This document shows, piece by piece, positions 1 through 8,224 of a DNA stretch of 64,000 nucleotides. The notes under the pieces were generated by a model. It ran no database searches, had not been told where the DNA came from, and was given only the letters and a program-made list of their open reading frames with translations. The translations under genes were made by a program, and so were the position numbers. This DNA is from Streptosporangium nondiastaticum (GTDB taxonomy: Bacteria > Actinomycetota > Actinomycetes > Streptomycetales > Streptomycetaceae), in contig NZ_PXWG01000029.1 of the NCBI RefSeq assembly GCF_003011965.1, positions 1 to 64,000 of the forward strand, given 5' to 3'. The number at the start of each line of letters is the position of its first letter. The first letter of the stretch is position 1.

Positions 1-684
1 GCCGCCCGGCCCGGCCGCCGCCCGCCGTCCCCCCAGGCGCGCGACTCCCGGCGCAAGGCCGTCGTCGCCGTGCTGCTCGCCGCGGCCCTGTGCGCGGGCA
101 GCTGGCTGATCCGGCGCGGGGCCGACATCCAGGACCCGCCCCCGCAGCCCTCCGCGGCCGAGGCGTTCTCCGCCACCGGGCCCCGTACGGAGCCGGAGCG
201 CGGCGAGCGCGCGGTACCGCCGCTGCCGATCGCCGTGCCCACGCGCGTACGGATCCCGGCCATCGACGTCGACGCGCCGCTGGAGCCCCTGCGGCTGCTC
301 GACGACGGCAGCCTCTCCAGCCCGCGGGACGACGAGAGCAACGTCGCCGGCTGGTACGCGGACGGCGCCGCGCCCGGCACGACCGGCACCGCCGTCGTCG
401 CCGGCCACGTCGACACCACCACCGGGCCCGCCGTCTTCTACAACCTCGGCGCCCTGAAGAAGGGGTACCGCGTGGAGATCGCGCGCGCGGACGGCCGGAC
501 GGCGCTCTTCACCATCGACGCGATCGAGGTGTACAGCCGGACGGACTTCCCCTCGCAGAAGGTGTACGGGCCCGCGAAGCGCGCCGAGTTGCGGCTGATC
601 ACCTGCGGGGGCGGGTTCTCGGAGGAGAGTCACGCCTATCTGGGGAACGTGGTGGTTTATGCGCACCTGAGTGGGGTGCGGTGA
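1..684 (+). CDS. Class F sortase (5' end outside the window)
   Basis: Membrane-anchored cysteine transpeptidase of the sortase superfamily, acting outside the cell. The frame is open to the first base, so the true start lies upstream. A GTG at 70 falls inside the single N-terminal membrane segment (about codons 21-38 of the open frame) and is probably not the start. A Pro-rich linker follows, then the sortase beta-barrel. Catalytic His is in VVAGHVDT (residue 113 counted from the GTG at 70) and catalytic Cys in LRLITCGG (residue 179). The domain ends at NVVVYAHL, as in class F enzymes. Substrates of actinobacterial class F sortases are mostly unknown, and no LPXTG protein is adjacent. Confidence 0.9.
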   Translation, partial: AARPGRRPPSPQARDSRRKAVVAVLLAAALCAGSWLIRRGADIQDPPPQPSAAEAFSATGPRTEPERGERAVPPLPIAVPTRVRIPAIDVDAPLEPLRLLDDGSLSSPRDDESNVAGWYADGAAPGTTGTAVVAGHVDTTTGPAVFYNLGALKKGYRVEIARADGRTALFTIDAIEVYSRTDFPSQKVYGPAKRAELRLITCGGGFSEESHAYLGNVVVYAHLSGVR

Positions 685-702
685 GTCGGGCGGGCGGGGT
701 CG

Positions 703-1221
703 TCAGGCGCCGTCGGACGGTGCGCCGCCCCCGGCGGCCTGCGTCTCGCGGGCCCACGCCGTCAGGCCCGCGACGAACCCCGCCCGGTCGCGGGGCGACA
801 GGCTGTCGAGCGCGCGCAGCAGCGGCTGCGAGCGGGTCGCGATGAACGCCTCGACGGCCGGCCGGTGAGCGTCCACGACGGCCACGAGCGTGCGGCGCCG
901 GTTCGCGGGATCCTCGCGGCGCTCCACCAGGCCGGCCCTGTTCAGCGCGCCGACCAGCTCGCTCGTGGTCGACAGCGACAGCCGCAGCCTGCGCGCCAGT
1001 TCGCTCACGGCCAGCGGCGCTTCGGCGATCAGCTGCGGCAGGACCGCGCCGTGCCGCGCCGTGAGGTTGTGCGCCTCGAAGAGCGCGCGCAGTTCGTCCG
1101 GCATCTCGGTGCGGGCCTGGCGCATGTACGGGGAGAGCAGCGGGACGAGACCGATCGCTTCGGTCTCTTCCGGAGTGGGAAGCCGGGGGCGGTCCTTCCC
1201 GGGTGCGGGGTCGTGCGGCAT
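703..1221 (-). CDS. MarR family transcriptional regulator
   Basis: A 172-residue winged-helix regulator. The DNA-binding part runs from about residue 55 to 120 (LAVSELARRLRLSLSTTSEL, then the wing VERREDPANRRRT), with dimerisation helices at both ends. It is divergent from the questin-oxidase-like gene. A perfect dyad, TTCGGA-AA-TCCGAA, lies just upstream of its start, which suggests autoregulation and control of the divergent gene. The ligand cannot be read from sequence. The start is the ATG at 1221, which fits the family length. Confidence 0.88.
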   Translation of the reverse strand: MPHDPAPGKDRPRLPTPEETEAIGLVPLLSPYMRQARTEMPDELRALFEAHNLTARHGAVLPQLIAEAPLAVSELARRLRLSLSTTSELVGALNRAGLVERREDPANRRRTLVAVVDAHRPAVEAFIATRSQPLLRALDSLSPRDRAGFVAGLTAWARETQAAGGGAPSDGA

Positions 1222-1238
1222 ACTGCGAGTCTAGACGC

Positions 1239-1252
1239 TTCGGAAATCCGAA
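1239..1252. promoter_or_regulatory. Candidate MarR operator
   Basis: Perfect inverted repeat TTCGGA-AA-TCCGAA in the divergent promoter region between the MarR gene and the questin-oxidase-like gene. A second partial copy (GAATCCGAAGGTTCG) follows at about 1261-1275. Position and symmetry suggest the MarR binding site; this is inferred. Confidence 0.55.
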
Positions 1253-1351
1253 CTATTGTGGAATCCGAAGGTTCGAGGAGCCGGGGTCCGGGGCTGGGAT
1301 CCGGGGCCCGGGATCCTCGATTTCGCGACTCGCGCAAGGGGGAGCTCTGCC

Positions 1352-2503
1352 ATGCCCGCGATCCACTACCACGACGCACTCAACGACGCGCTGGAGCGCA
1401 TGGACGACCTGGGGTACGAGCGCGGGGCCGGCGCCGACCTCGCCAACCACGGGCCCATGGGCGCCGAAGCGCTCGCCGTCCTCGGCCACGGCGGCGAAGT
1501 CGCCGCCTGGGTCGAGGGCTACCGCACCGCCATGCCCCACCACGAGGTGCCCGCCCGCAGCTTCGCCCTCGACCCCGCCGACGAGACGTCCTGGCGCCCC
1601 GCGCTCGGCGACTTCTCCCGCGCCGGCGACTGGGAGGAGCTCTTCCGCCGCGAACTCGCCGCCGCGCCCTGGCGCGACGTGCTCGCCCGCTGGTGGCCCC
1701 GGCTCCTGCCCGGCCTGCTCGCCGGCCTGACGCACGGGCTGATCCGCACCGCCCACGCCGTGCGGTCCCTCGCGGCCGTGTCCGGGTCCGTGTCCGTGTC
1801 CGTGTCCGCGGGTGCGGGTGCGGGTGCGGACGCCGGACAGCCGACGCAGCATCAGCTCACCGAGCTGGCCCGGGGGCTGGCCTACTGGGCCGCCCGGTTC
1901 GCCCACCTGCCCGGCGAGGTCCGCATGAGCGGGCAGCACGACCTGGCGGGCGCCATCGCCGCACTGCCCCGCACCGCCTACGCCGGGCCCGGCAAGCGGG
2001 GGCGCGCCGTCGCCGCACAGCGGCTCGCCCGGCCCGCCGAACTGGCCGGCTACCACGAGGCGCTGGGCTCCCTCGCCCCCACCGGAACGCAGTGGCTGCT
2101 GAGCGAGATGACCACCGCCTTCGCCGGGGTCTACCTCGGCCACCCCGAGCTCTTCCCCGTACCGCTCGTGCACGCGGTCACCGCGCCCGCCGCCGTACGG
2201 CTCGTGCTGCCGCACCTGCCCGACGAGCTCCACGAGCCGTCCGCGGCCGCGCTCTGGCACGTCCACACGACGCTGCTGCTGGCCTTCACCGACGACCGGG
2301 GCGGGGAGGAGACGGCGGCCCGGGAGGCGGCGGAGACGGACGTGCCGCCGTTCGACGAGCTCATCGCCCGGGCGGTGGAGCACGGGGACGAGCACGTCCT
2401 GAAGTTCACGGAGGCGTGCCGGCGCGAGCACGCGCTGCGGCCGGATCCGCGGTACGGGGCGGCGGTGCTGGCGGCGCAGCAGCGGATCAAGCCTCGGCGC
2501 TGA
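1352..2503 (+). CDS. Questin oxidase-like (DUF4243/AflY family) protein
   Basis: A 383-residue alpha-helical protein. The N-terminus (IHYHDALNDALERM, NHGPMGAEAL, EGYRTAMPHHEVP) and the late HELHEPS-like and FTEACRREH segments fit the questin oxidase/AflY family, whose fungal members cleave anthraquinone-type rings in a Baeyer-Villiger-like reaction. The bacterial role is unknown. The start is the ATG at 1352 because AAGGGGGAG lies 9-16 bases upstream; the longer open frame from 1256 has no ribosome site and runs over the putative operator region. Residues about 142-160 are a low-complexity Ser-Val/Ala-Gly insert encoded by tandem hexamers. Confidence 0.75.
   Translation: MPAIHYHDALNDALERMDDLGYERGAGADLANHGPMGAEALAVLGHGGEVAAWVEGYRTAMPHHEVPARSFALDPADETSWRPALGDFSRAGDWEELFRRELAAAPWRDVLARWWPRLLPGLLAGLTHGLIRTAHAVRSLAAVSGSVSVSVSAGAGAGADAGQPTQHQLTELARGLAYWAARFAHLPGEVRMSGQHDLAGAIAALPRTAYAGPGKRGRAVAAQRLARPAELAGYHEALGSLAPTGTQWLLSEMTTAFAGVYLGHPELFPVPLVHAVTAPAAVRLVLPHLPDELHEPSAAALWHVHTTLLLAFTDDRGGEETAAREAAETDVPPFDELIARAVEHGDEHVLKFTEACRREHALRPDPRYGAAVLAAQQRIKPRR
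1778..1830 (+). repeat. In-gene hexamer repeat (TCCGTG, then GGTGCG)
   Basis: Perfect hexamers GTGTCC/GGTGCG in tandem encode a SVSVSV-AGAGAG stretch inside the questin-oxidase-like gene. The unit is a multiple of three, so slippage would change insert length without a frameshift. Confidence 0.75.
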
Positions 2504-2531
2504 GGTTCCGGCGGGTGGGTGGGGGCCGGGT

Positions 2532-2660
2532 GCCGGGGCCTCCGGGGCAGGGTCCCTGGACCGTATATTTACGGCGCCCCTCCCCCTGCGTGTTCTTGCC
2601 CGGCACTTGGCGCCACAAATACACGTCAGCGTCCAGGGACCCTGCCCCTGCGGCCCCGGC
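2532..2660. repeat. Long imperfect palindrome between convergent genes
   Basis: Arms 2532-2561 and 2631-2660 match at 28 of 30 positions when one is reverse-complemented (core GGGGCAGGGTCCCTGGAC). Next to them, 2562-2578 and 2609-2625 pair again at 14 of 17. The whole element is 129 bases and lies between the convergent questin-oxidase-like and recQ genes. It could be a bidirectional terminator, but its size and two-tier arms look more like a MITE-type or other dispersed element. No coding content was found. Confidence 0.8.
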
Positions 2661-2680
2661 CCCCTCCCGCCGTCGTCGTC

Positions 2681-4597
2681 TCAGCCGTCCGTTCCTGTGG
2701 TGGTTGTGCGGAGCTCCGTCAGGAGTTCCAGGATCTTCTCGCCGTGCTTCGCCAGCTTGCTTTCGCCCACGCCGCTCACGCCTGCCAGTTCGTCGAGGGA
2801 CGTGGGGGAGCTCGCTGCGATTTCGCGGAGTGTTGCGTCGTGGAAGATCACGTACGCCGGGACGCCCTGTTCCTTTGCCGTGGCACCGCGCCATGCCCGG
2901 AGTGCTTCGAAGATCGGCAGTGCTTCCGTGGGGAGGTCCGCCGGTGCCGGGCGCTTGGCGGAGCCGCCCGACTTCGTCGACGTTCGCGTCGGGCGCTCCG
3001 GCTCGCTCCGCAGCTTTACCTCGCGCCGTCCTCCCAGCACCTCCCCGCTCGCGTCCGTCAGGACGAGCGTGCCGTAGTCGCCCTCGACGGCCAGCAGGCC
3101 CTGCGCCAGCAGCTGACGGACCACACCCCGCCACTGCGCCGTGCTGAGCTCGGTGCCGATGCCGAAGACGGTGAGGCCGTCGTGGTCGTGCTGGATGACC
3201 TTCGCGGTCTTCTTGCCGAGGAGGATGTCGATGATCTGCCCGGCGCCGAACTTCTGGCGCCGCTCGCGCGCGAGCCGGTAGACCGCGGAGAGGAACTTCT
3301 GGGCGGCGATGGTGCCGTCCCACGTCTCGGCGGGGGTGAGGCACGTGTCGCAGTTGCCGCAGGGGCCGCTCTCCTGGCCGAAGTACGCGAGGAGCCGTAC
3401 GCGGCGGCACTCGACCGTCTCGCACAGGGCCAGCATCGCGTCCAGGTGGGAGGCCAGGCGGCGGCGGTGGGCCTCGTCCCCCTCGGAGCCGTCGATCATC
3501 TTGCGCTGCTGGACGACGTCCTGCAGGCCGTACGCCAGCCAGGCCGTGGACGGCAGGCCGTCGCGCCCGGCGCGGCCCGTCTCCTGGTAGTACCCCTCGA
3601 CGGACTTCGGCAGGTCGATGTGGGCGACGAACCGTACGTCCGGCTTGTCGATGCCCATGCCGAAGGCGATCGTCGCGACCATCACGATGCCGTCCTCGCG
3701 CAGGAAGCGCGCCTGGTTCGCGGCGCGCGTGCCCGCGTCGAGCCCTGCGTGGTAGGGCAGCGCCTCGATGCCCTGCTGGACGAGGAAGGCGGCGGTGTCC
3801 TCCACGCTCTTGCGGGAGAGGCAGTAGACGACGCCGGCGTCGCCCGCGTGCTCGGTGCGCAGCAGCTCCAGGAGCTGCTTCTTGGGGTCGTTCTTCGGGA
3901 CGATGCGGTACTGGATGTTGGGCCGGTCGAAGCTCGCGACGAAGTGCCGGGCGCCCTGCAGCTGCAGCCGGGCGGCGATCTCGGCGTGCGTGGCCTCCGT
4001 GGCCGTCGCGGTCAGGGCGATGCGGGGCACGTCCGGCCAGCGCTCGTGCAGCGCGGACAGGGCCAGGTAGTCCGGGCGGAAGTCGTGGCCCCACTGGGCC
4101 ACGCAGTGCGCTTCGTCGATGGCGAAGAGGGAGATCTTGCCGCGGTCGAGGAGCCGGAGCGTGCCTTCCACGCGGAGCCGCTCGGGGGCCAGGTAGAGCA
4201 GGTCCAGCTCGCCGGCCAGGAACTCCGCCTCGACCAGCCGGCGCTCGTCCATGTCCTGCGTCGAATTGAGGAAGCCCGCCCGGACGCCGAGGGCCCGCAG
4301 CGCGTCCACCTGGTCCTGCATGAGGGCGATCAGGGGAGACACGACCACGCCGACGCCCGGCCTGACCAGGGCCGGGATCTGGTAGCACAGCGACTTTCCG
4401 CCGCCGGTCGGCATCAGGACGAGCGCGTCGCCGCCGGTGACGACGTGCTCGATGATCGCCTCCTGGTCGCCGCGGAACGCGTCGTAACCGAAGACGCGCC
4501 GCAGGCAGCCCAGGGCCTCACTGCCCGCGGCGGCGGGCGTGGGGGAGGGGGAAGGGATGGGGGCGGCGGGGCGGGCGGTCTCGGTGAGGTCGGCCAT
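2681..4597 (-). CDS. recQ: ATP-dependent DNA helicase RecQ
   Basis: A 3'-5' superfamily 2 helicase for recombination and fork repair. Residues 34-350 form the two RecA-like domains: Walker A PTGGGKS (63-69), DEAH box (161-164), TATATEA (motif III) and [10 protein letters not shown] (motif VI). The RecQ zinc-binding Cys set (CETVECRR...CGNCDTC) and winged helix follow. The C-terminal 80 residues are an HRDC domain ([20 protein letters not shown]). At 638 residues it has the usual RecQ length and domain order. It starts at the ATG at 4597 and reads away from the TerD-fusion gene upstream. Confidence 0.97.
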   Translation of the reverse strand: MADLTETARPAAPIPSPSPTPAAAGSEALGCLRRVFGYDAFRGDQEAIIEHVVTGGDALVLMPTGGGKSLCYQIPALVRPGVGVVVSPLIALMQDQVDALRALGVRAGFLNSTQDMDERRLVEAEFLAGELDLLYLAPERLRVEGTLRLLDRGKISLFAIDEAHCVAQWGHDFRPDYLALSALHERWPDVPRIALTATATEATHAEIAARLQLQGARHFVASFDRPNIQYRIVPKNDPKKQLLELLRTEHAGDAGVVYCLSRKSVEDTAAFLVQQGIEALPYHAGLDAGTRAANQARFLREDGIVMVATIAFGMGIDKPDVRFVAHIDLPKSVEGYYQETGRAGRDGLPSTAWLAYGLQDVVQQRKMIDGSEGDEAHRRRLASHLDAMLALCETVECRRVRLLAYFGQESGPCGNCDTCLTPAETWDGTIAAQKFLSAVYRLARERRQKFGAGQIIDILLGKKTAKVIQHDHDGLTVFGIGTELSTAQWRGVVRQLLAQGLLAVEGDYGTLVLTDASGEVLGGRREVKLRSEPERPTRTSTKSGGSAKRPAPADLPTEALPIFEALRAWRGATAKEQGVPAYVIFHDATLREIAASSPTSLDELAGVSGVGESKLAKHGEKILELLTELRTTTTGTDG

Positions 4598-4688
4598 GCG
4601 GAAAGTCTAGGGGGGTCCGGTGACACGGGGCGGGGCCTGTGGATAACTCCCGGAGGGTGATCTTGCGCGGCTGCCTGCCGGCCTTTTC

Positions 4689-6779
4689 CTACGCCACCTC
4701 GATCCCGTAGTCCCCCAGCAGCTCCTCCAGGCCGCCCCGGTAGCCCTGGCCGCCGATCACGAAGTCCCAGTCGCCGTTGGCCCGCTTCCGGAAGGAGCCG
4801 AGCACGAGCGCCGTCTCGCCCGCCCGGCCGTCGGAGACCTCCAGCTGCCCCAGCTCGGCCCCGGCCGCGTCCGTCAGCCGGATCCGGGCGTCCGTGAAGC
4901 CCGCGAGGTCGGCGTCCGGGTTCACCGCGGGGTCGACGGCCGCGACGAGCACGAGCCGGTCGGCGTCGGAGGGCAGCGCGTCGAAGGCCACGCGGACCGC
5001 CGCCTTGTCCCCGCGGGGCGGCGGCACGGTGCGCACCGCCCCGTCGGGAGTGGCGGTGTTGTTGAAGAAGACGAAGTGATCGTCGCTGAGGACGCGGGTG
5101 CCGCGGCAGACGAGGGCGCACACGTCGAGGGCGACGGCGCCGGACCAGCCCATGCCGAGGACGTTGTGCTCGGCGGAGTCGCCGGGTGCGGTGTCGTCCG
5201 GCGCGCTCGCCGGGGGAGCGGCCCGCCCCGTACGGTCTCCCGCGCCGCCGCCCAGCCGGCCCCGCAGCCCGTGCCGCCCCAGCAGCCCCACCAGCTCCTC
5301 GCCCGAGACGAGAGTGAGCGGTTTGCCGTTCGCGAAGGCGTACGAGCCGGGGCCGAAGCCGGAGGTCGTGACCAGCACGCCCTTGTTGGCGCCCGCGCCC
5401 TGCACCGTGCCGTACAGGTCCCGGACCGCGGTCGGCGGGACCGTCTTGCGGTACCGCTTCACCTGCACGATGATCCGGCCGCCGCTGATCGGGTCGGGGT
5501 CCAGCGCCTCGACGTCCACACCGCCGTCGTTGGACCGGGTGGTCATCACCGCCTGCATGCCCCGCGCGCGGAACAGCTGGGCGACCAGCGCCTCGAACTC
5601 GACCGGGTCCATCTCGTACAGGTCGGGGTCGTCGCCGCCCCCGTGCGAGACGACACTGCGCCCGACGTCGGCGGGCATCCGGCCCGGCCGCACGGCGACG
5701 AGCTGGTCGGGCCGGGCGGACAGCAGCCCGCCCAGCCCGTCGGTGAGGCAGTCCACCGCGCTGACCTGCTCCAGGTGCAGCCCGGCGAAGACCGGCCGGG
5801 AGACGGAGACCGAGGCGAGGACGATCTGGGCGCGGCGGCCCGTGGCCGGGTCGTGGTCGTCGACGAAGCCGTTGACGACGACGGACTCCAGCACCCCGGA
5901 GCCGTCCGCGGCGAAGAGGTCGCGCAGCACCAGCAGCACGCACTGCGCCAGCACGTCCCGGTAGACGGCCCGGCGCTGCGCCGCGGGCCGCGCCGTCTCC
6001 TTCTCCTCGTCGGCGGTCGGCATGTACCGCACCGCCTTGGCCTCCGGCACGATGTCGTACCCCGGCAGCTCCCACAGCAGCACCAGCTGCCGGGCCCCCG
6101 GGTCGTACGCGGCCGACACCTGGTGCGGGAACTCGGCGGGCCAGGCGGAGGAGGCGTACAGCGCGGCCGAGAAGTAGTCGACGACGGCGTCGGGGTCCCC
6201 GGCGCGCAGCGCCGTGAGCATCTCCTCCACGCCCGCGTTGTGCTCCCGGACCTCGGTCAGCTGCACGGCCGCCCACTGCTCGTACTGCCGCCGGTACGCG
6301 TCCAGTTGCTGCAGCCGGGCCGCCTCGGCGGCCTGCGCGGCCCGCAGGTCGTGGTCGTACTGCTCCCGGCCGCGGCTCGCGCCGAAGCCCCAGCCGCCCT
6401 GCGCCTGGTACAAGACCGGGTCCGGCATCGGCACCGGCTGTCCCAGGTGCCCCGGGTGGAACGGCTCCACCGTCTCGGACCGGCGCAGCGCCGCCGTCGA
6501 GAACGCCGGCACCCGGCACCCCGCCACCAGCAGCCCCGTCAGCTCCGCGACCCGGGCGTCCAGCTCCTCCGTGCGCCGCCGCGCCTCGGCCTCGCGCCGC
6601 TGCCGGTAGGCGGCCCGCTGCTCCCGGTCGGCCCGCGCCGCCTCGCGCGCCGCCGCCCGCTCCCGCCGCTCCTGCTCCCGCTGGAACTGGATCTGTTCGC
6701 GGTGCTCGGCCTCCTGACGGCGCTGCTGCTGGCGCTGCGCCTCGGCCCAGATGCCTATCAGTCCACTGGAGCGACTCAT
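4689..6779 (-). CDS. Mrr-type restriction endonuclease fused to TerD domain
   Basis: A 696-residue multidomain protein. Residues 8-80 are a highly charged Arg/Glu/Gln coiled coil. Residues 100-370 are a region I do not recognise. Residues 388-500 are an Mrr-like PD-(D/E)xK nuclease: helix DPVEFEALVAQLF, then SNDGGVDVEA (D418, D422) and VQVKRY with the Q-x-K catalytic pair (Q439, K441). Residues 537-696 are a TerD domain (VALDVCALVCRG, DDHFVFFNN, FVIGGQGYRGGLEELL), a calcium-binding fold of tellurite/phage-stress systems. The fusion suggests a nuclease switched by a Ter-type stress signal, possibly anti-phage. No other ter gene is nearby. An inverted repeat sits just upstream of the start. Confidence 0.85.
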   Translation of the reverse strand: MSRSSGLIGIWAEAQRQQQRRQEAEHREQIQFQREQERRERAAAREAARADREQRAAYRQRREAEARRRTEELDARVAELTGLLVAGCRVPAFSTAALRRSETVEPFHPGHLGQPVPMPDPVLYQAQGGWGFGASRGREQYDHDLRAAQAAEAARLQQLDAYRRQYEQWAAVQLTEVREHNAGVEEMLTALRAGDPDAVVDYFSAALYASSAWPAEFPHQVSAAYDPGARQLVLLWELPGYDIVPEAKAVRYMPTADEEKETARPAAQRRAVYRDVLAQCVLLVLRDLFAADGSGVLESVVVNGFVDDHDPATGRRAQIVLASVSVSRPVFAGLHLEQVSAVDCLTDGLGGLLSARPDQLVAVRPGRMPADVGRSVVSHGGGDDPDLYEMDPVEFEALVAQLFRARGMQAVMTTRSNDGGVDVEALDPDPISGGRIIVQVKRYRKTVPPTAVRDLYGTVQGAGANKGVLVTTSGFGPGSYAFANGKPLTLVSGEELVGLLGRHGLRGRLGGGAGDRTGRAAPPASAPDDTAPGDSAEHNVLGMGWSGAVALDVCALVCRGTRVLSDDHFVFFNNTATPDGAVRTVPPPRGDKAAVRVAFDALPSDADRLVLVAAVDPAVNPDADLAGFTDARIRLTDAAGAELGQLEVSDGRAGETALVLGSFRKRANGDWDFVIGGQGYRGGLEELLGDYGIEVA

Positions 6780-6782
6780 GTG

Positions 6783-6808
6783 AACACTTTAGTCATTTAG
6801 TAAGTGTT
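6783..6808. promoter_or_regulatory. AT-rich inverted repeat upstream of the nuclease-TerD gene
   Basis: AACACTT and AAGTGTT face each other across 12 AT-rich bases, directly before the ATG at 6779. In such a GC-rich sequence this fits an operator or promoter element for the fusion gene. No regulator is adjacent. Confidence 0.45.
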
Positions 6809-7003
6809 ATCCCTGCTCGGGCCCTGGCTGTAGGTGATGTGACGAAGTGTCGGCGGGGCGCGTGGCGGGCGCTGTAAGCCGTACGGGTGATTTTCCCGGC
6901 GCGCCCCGTTGCCCGTGCGGCATTCGCGGGGAGCTTGACGTGAGGGGGCAACCCCGGCAACAGCAGGTAACCGCAAGCAGGCAACAGGCGGGTGGGACAG
7001 CTG

Positions 7004-8224
7004 ATGGCGACCACGACAGCATCCGGCTCCGAGCAGCACCCGGTGCGCTTCTGGGCCGTGGAGGACCTCCGCGGGCTCGACTTCGACCCCTTCATGGCCG
7101 AGCGGCTGCGGGAGGAGCCCGTCTCGCGGGTCAAGCTCCCGCACGGCGAGGGCCACGCCTGGCTCGTGACGCGCTACGAGGACGTCAAGTTCGTCACCTC
7201 CGACCCCCGGTTCAGCCGGCAGGCCGTGCTCGGCCGCCCGATCACCCGGCTGGCCCCCCACTTCATCCCGCTCGACGAGGCCGTGGGCTTCGCCGACCCG
7301 CCCGAGCACACGCGGCTGCGCAAGGCCGTGGCCCGCTCCTTCACGCCCGCCAGCCTCGAACGGCTCCGGCCCCGTGCCGAGCGCGTCGCCGGTGAACTCC
7401 TCGACGCCATGGAGCACGAGGGCCCCCCGGCGGATCTGATGAAGCACCTGAACGGGCCCCTGCCGCTCGCCGTCATCAGCGACCTGATGGGCGTGCCGGA
7501 CGAGCACCTGCCGCGCATGGCGCACTGGACGGAGGTCCTGCTGTCGGCGGGCCACGGGCGGGAGGCCAGCGACCGGGCCAAGGCGGAGATGGCCGCCTAC
7601 TTCGTGGAGATGCTGGGGCGCAAGCAGAAGGAGCCGGGCCCCGACCTCGCGAGCGAGCTGGCCGCCTCCGTCGCCAAGGGCGACCTCAGCACGGAGGAAG
7701 CCGTCGCCATCGCCCTGCTGATCCAGGCCAGCGCCGCCCACGCCGTGCGCAACAACAGCAGCAACATGGTCTACGCCTTGCTCACCCACCCCCAGCACCT
7801 GGAGCGGCTCCGCCGCGAGCCCGGGCTGCTGCCGCAGGCCATCGAGGAGCTCCTGCGCTACATCCCGCACCGCAACGCCGTCGGCCTCGGCCGCATCGCC
7901 ATGGAGGACGTCGAGGTGGGGGGCGTGCTGATCCGGGCCGGTGAAGTGGTGCACTCCTCGTATCTCACGGCCAACCGCGACCCCTCCGTCTTCGACCACC
8001 CGGACGAGATCGACTTCGACCGCGAGCACAATCCGCACCTGTCCTTCGGACACGGACCGCACTTCTGCCTGGGCTCGATGCTCGCCCGCCTGGAATCCGA
8101 GATCATGCTCACCGCGCTGATCACCCGCTTCCCGGATCTGCGCCTCGCGGAGCCCGTGGAGAAGATCCGGTGGCAGCGGAGCGCGCTCATCAGGGGACCG
8201 GAACACCTCCCGGTCGTGTGGTGA
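7004..8224 (+). CDS. Cytochrome P450, CYP158-like (biflaviolin synthase type), copy 1
   Basis: A 406-residue soluble P450. Heme-binding loop is FGHGPHFCLG with Cys355 as iron ligand; ExxR of helix K is in EELLRYIPHRN (E282, R285). Extensive motif agreement with CYP158A2 (TRLAPHFIP, RYIPHRNAVGL, SYLTANRDP, ALIRGPE-LPV) points to that family, which couples flaviolin or similar polyphenols. Helix I lacks the usual AGxxT: it reads QASAAHAVRNN, as in CYP158A2, where the conserved Thr is also missing. The ATG at 7004 has GGTGGGA 7 bases upstream; GTG at 6992 is the alternative. It is coupled to the second P450. No rppA-type synthase is in the window. Confidence 0.9.
   Translation: MATTTASGSEQHPVRFWAVEDLRGLDFDPFMAERLREEPVSRVKLPHGEGHAWLVTRYEDVKFVTSDPRFSRQAVLGRPITRLAPHFIPLDEAVGFADPPEHTRLRKAVARSFTPASLERLRPRAERVAGELLDAMEHEGPPADLMKHLNGPLPLAVISDLMGVPDEHLPRMAHWTEVLLSAGHGREASDRAKAEMAAYFVEMLGRKQKEPGPDLASELAASVAKGDLSTEEAVAIALLIQASAAHAVRNNSSNMVYALLTHPQHLERLRREPGLLPQAIEELLRYIPHRNAVGLGRIAMEDVEVGGVLIRAGEVVHSSYLTANRDPSVFDHPDEIDFDREHNPHLSFGHGPHFCLGSMLARLESEIMLTALITRFPDLRLAEPVEKIRWQRSALIRGPEHLPVVW

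Noticed and set aside
1256..1351. Longer N-terminus of the questin-oxidase-like protein
   Set aside because: No ribosome site for 1256, the added residues are low-complexity, and AAGGGGGAG fits ATG at 1352.
2519..4660. Long plus-strand frame opposite recQ, and similar frames opposite most genes
   Set aside because: These follow from high third-position GC; composition is Ala/Arg/Gly/Val-rich without motifs, and the opposite strand has clear families.
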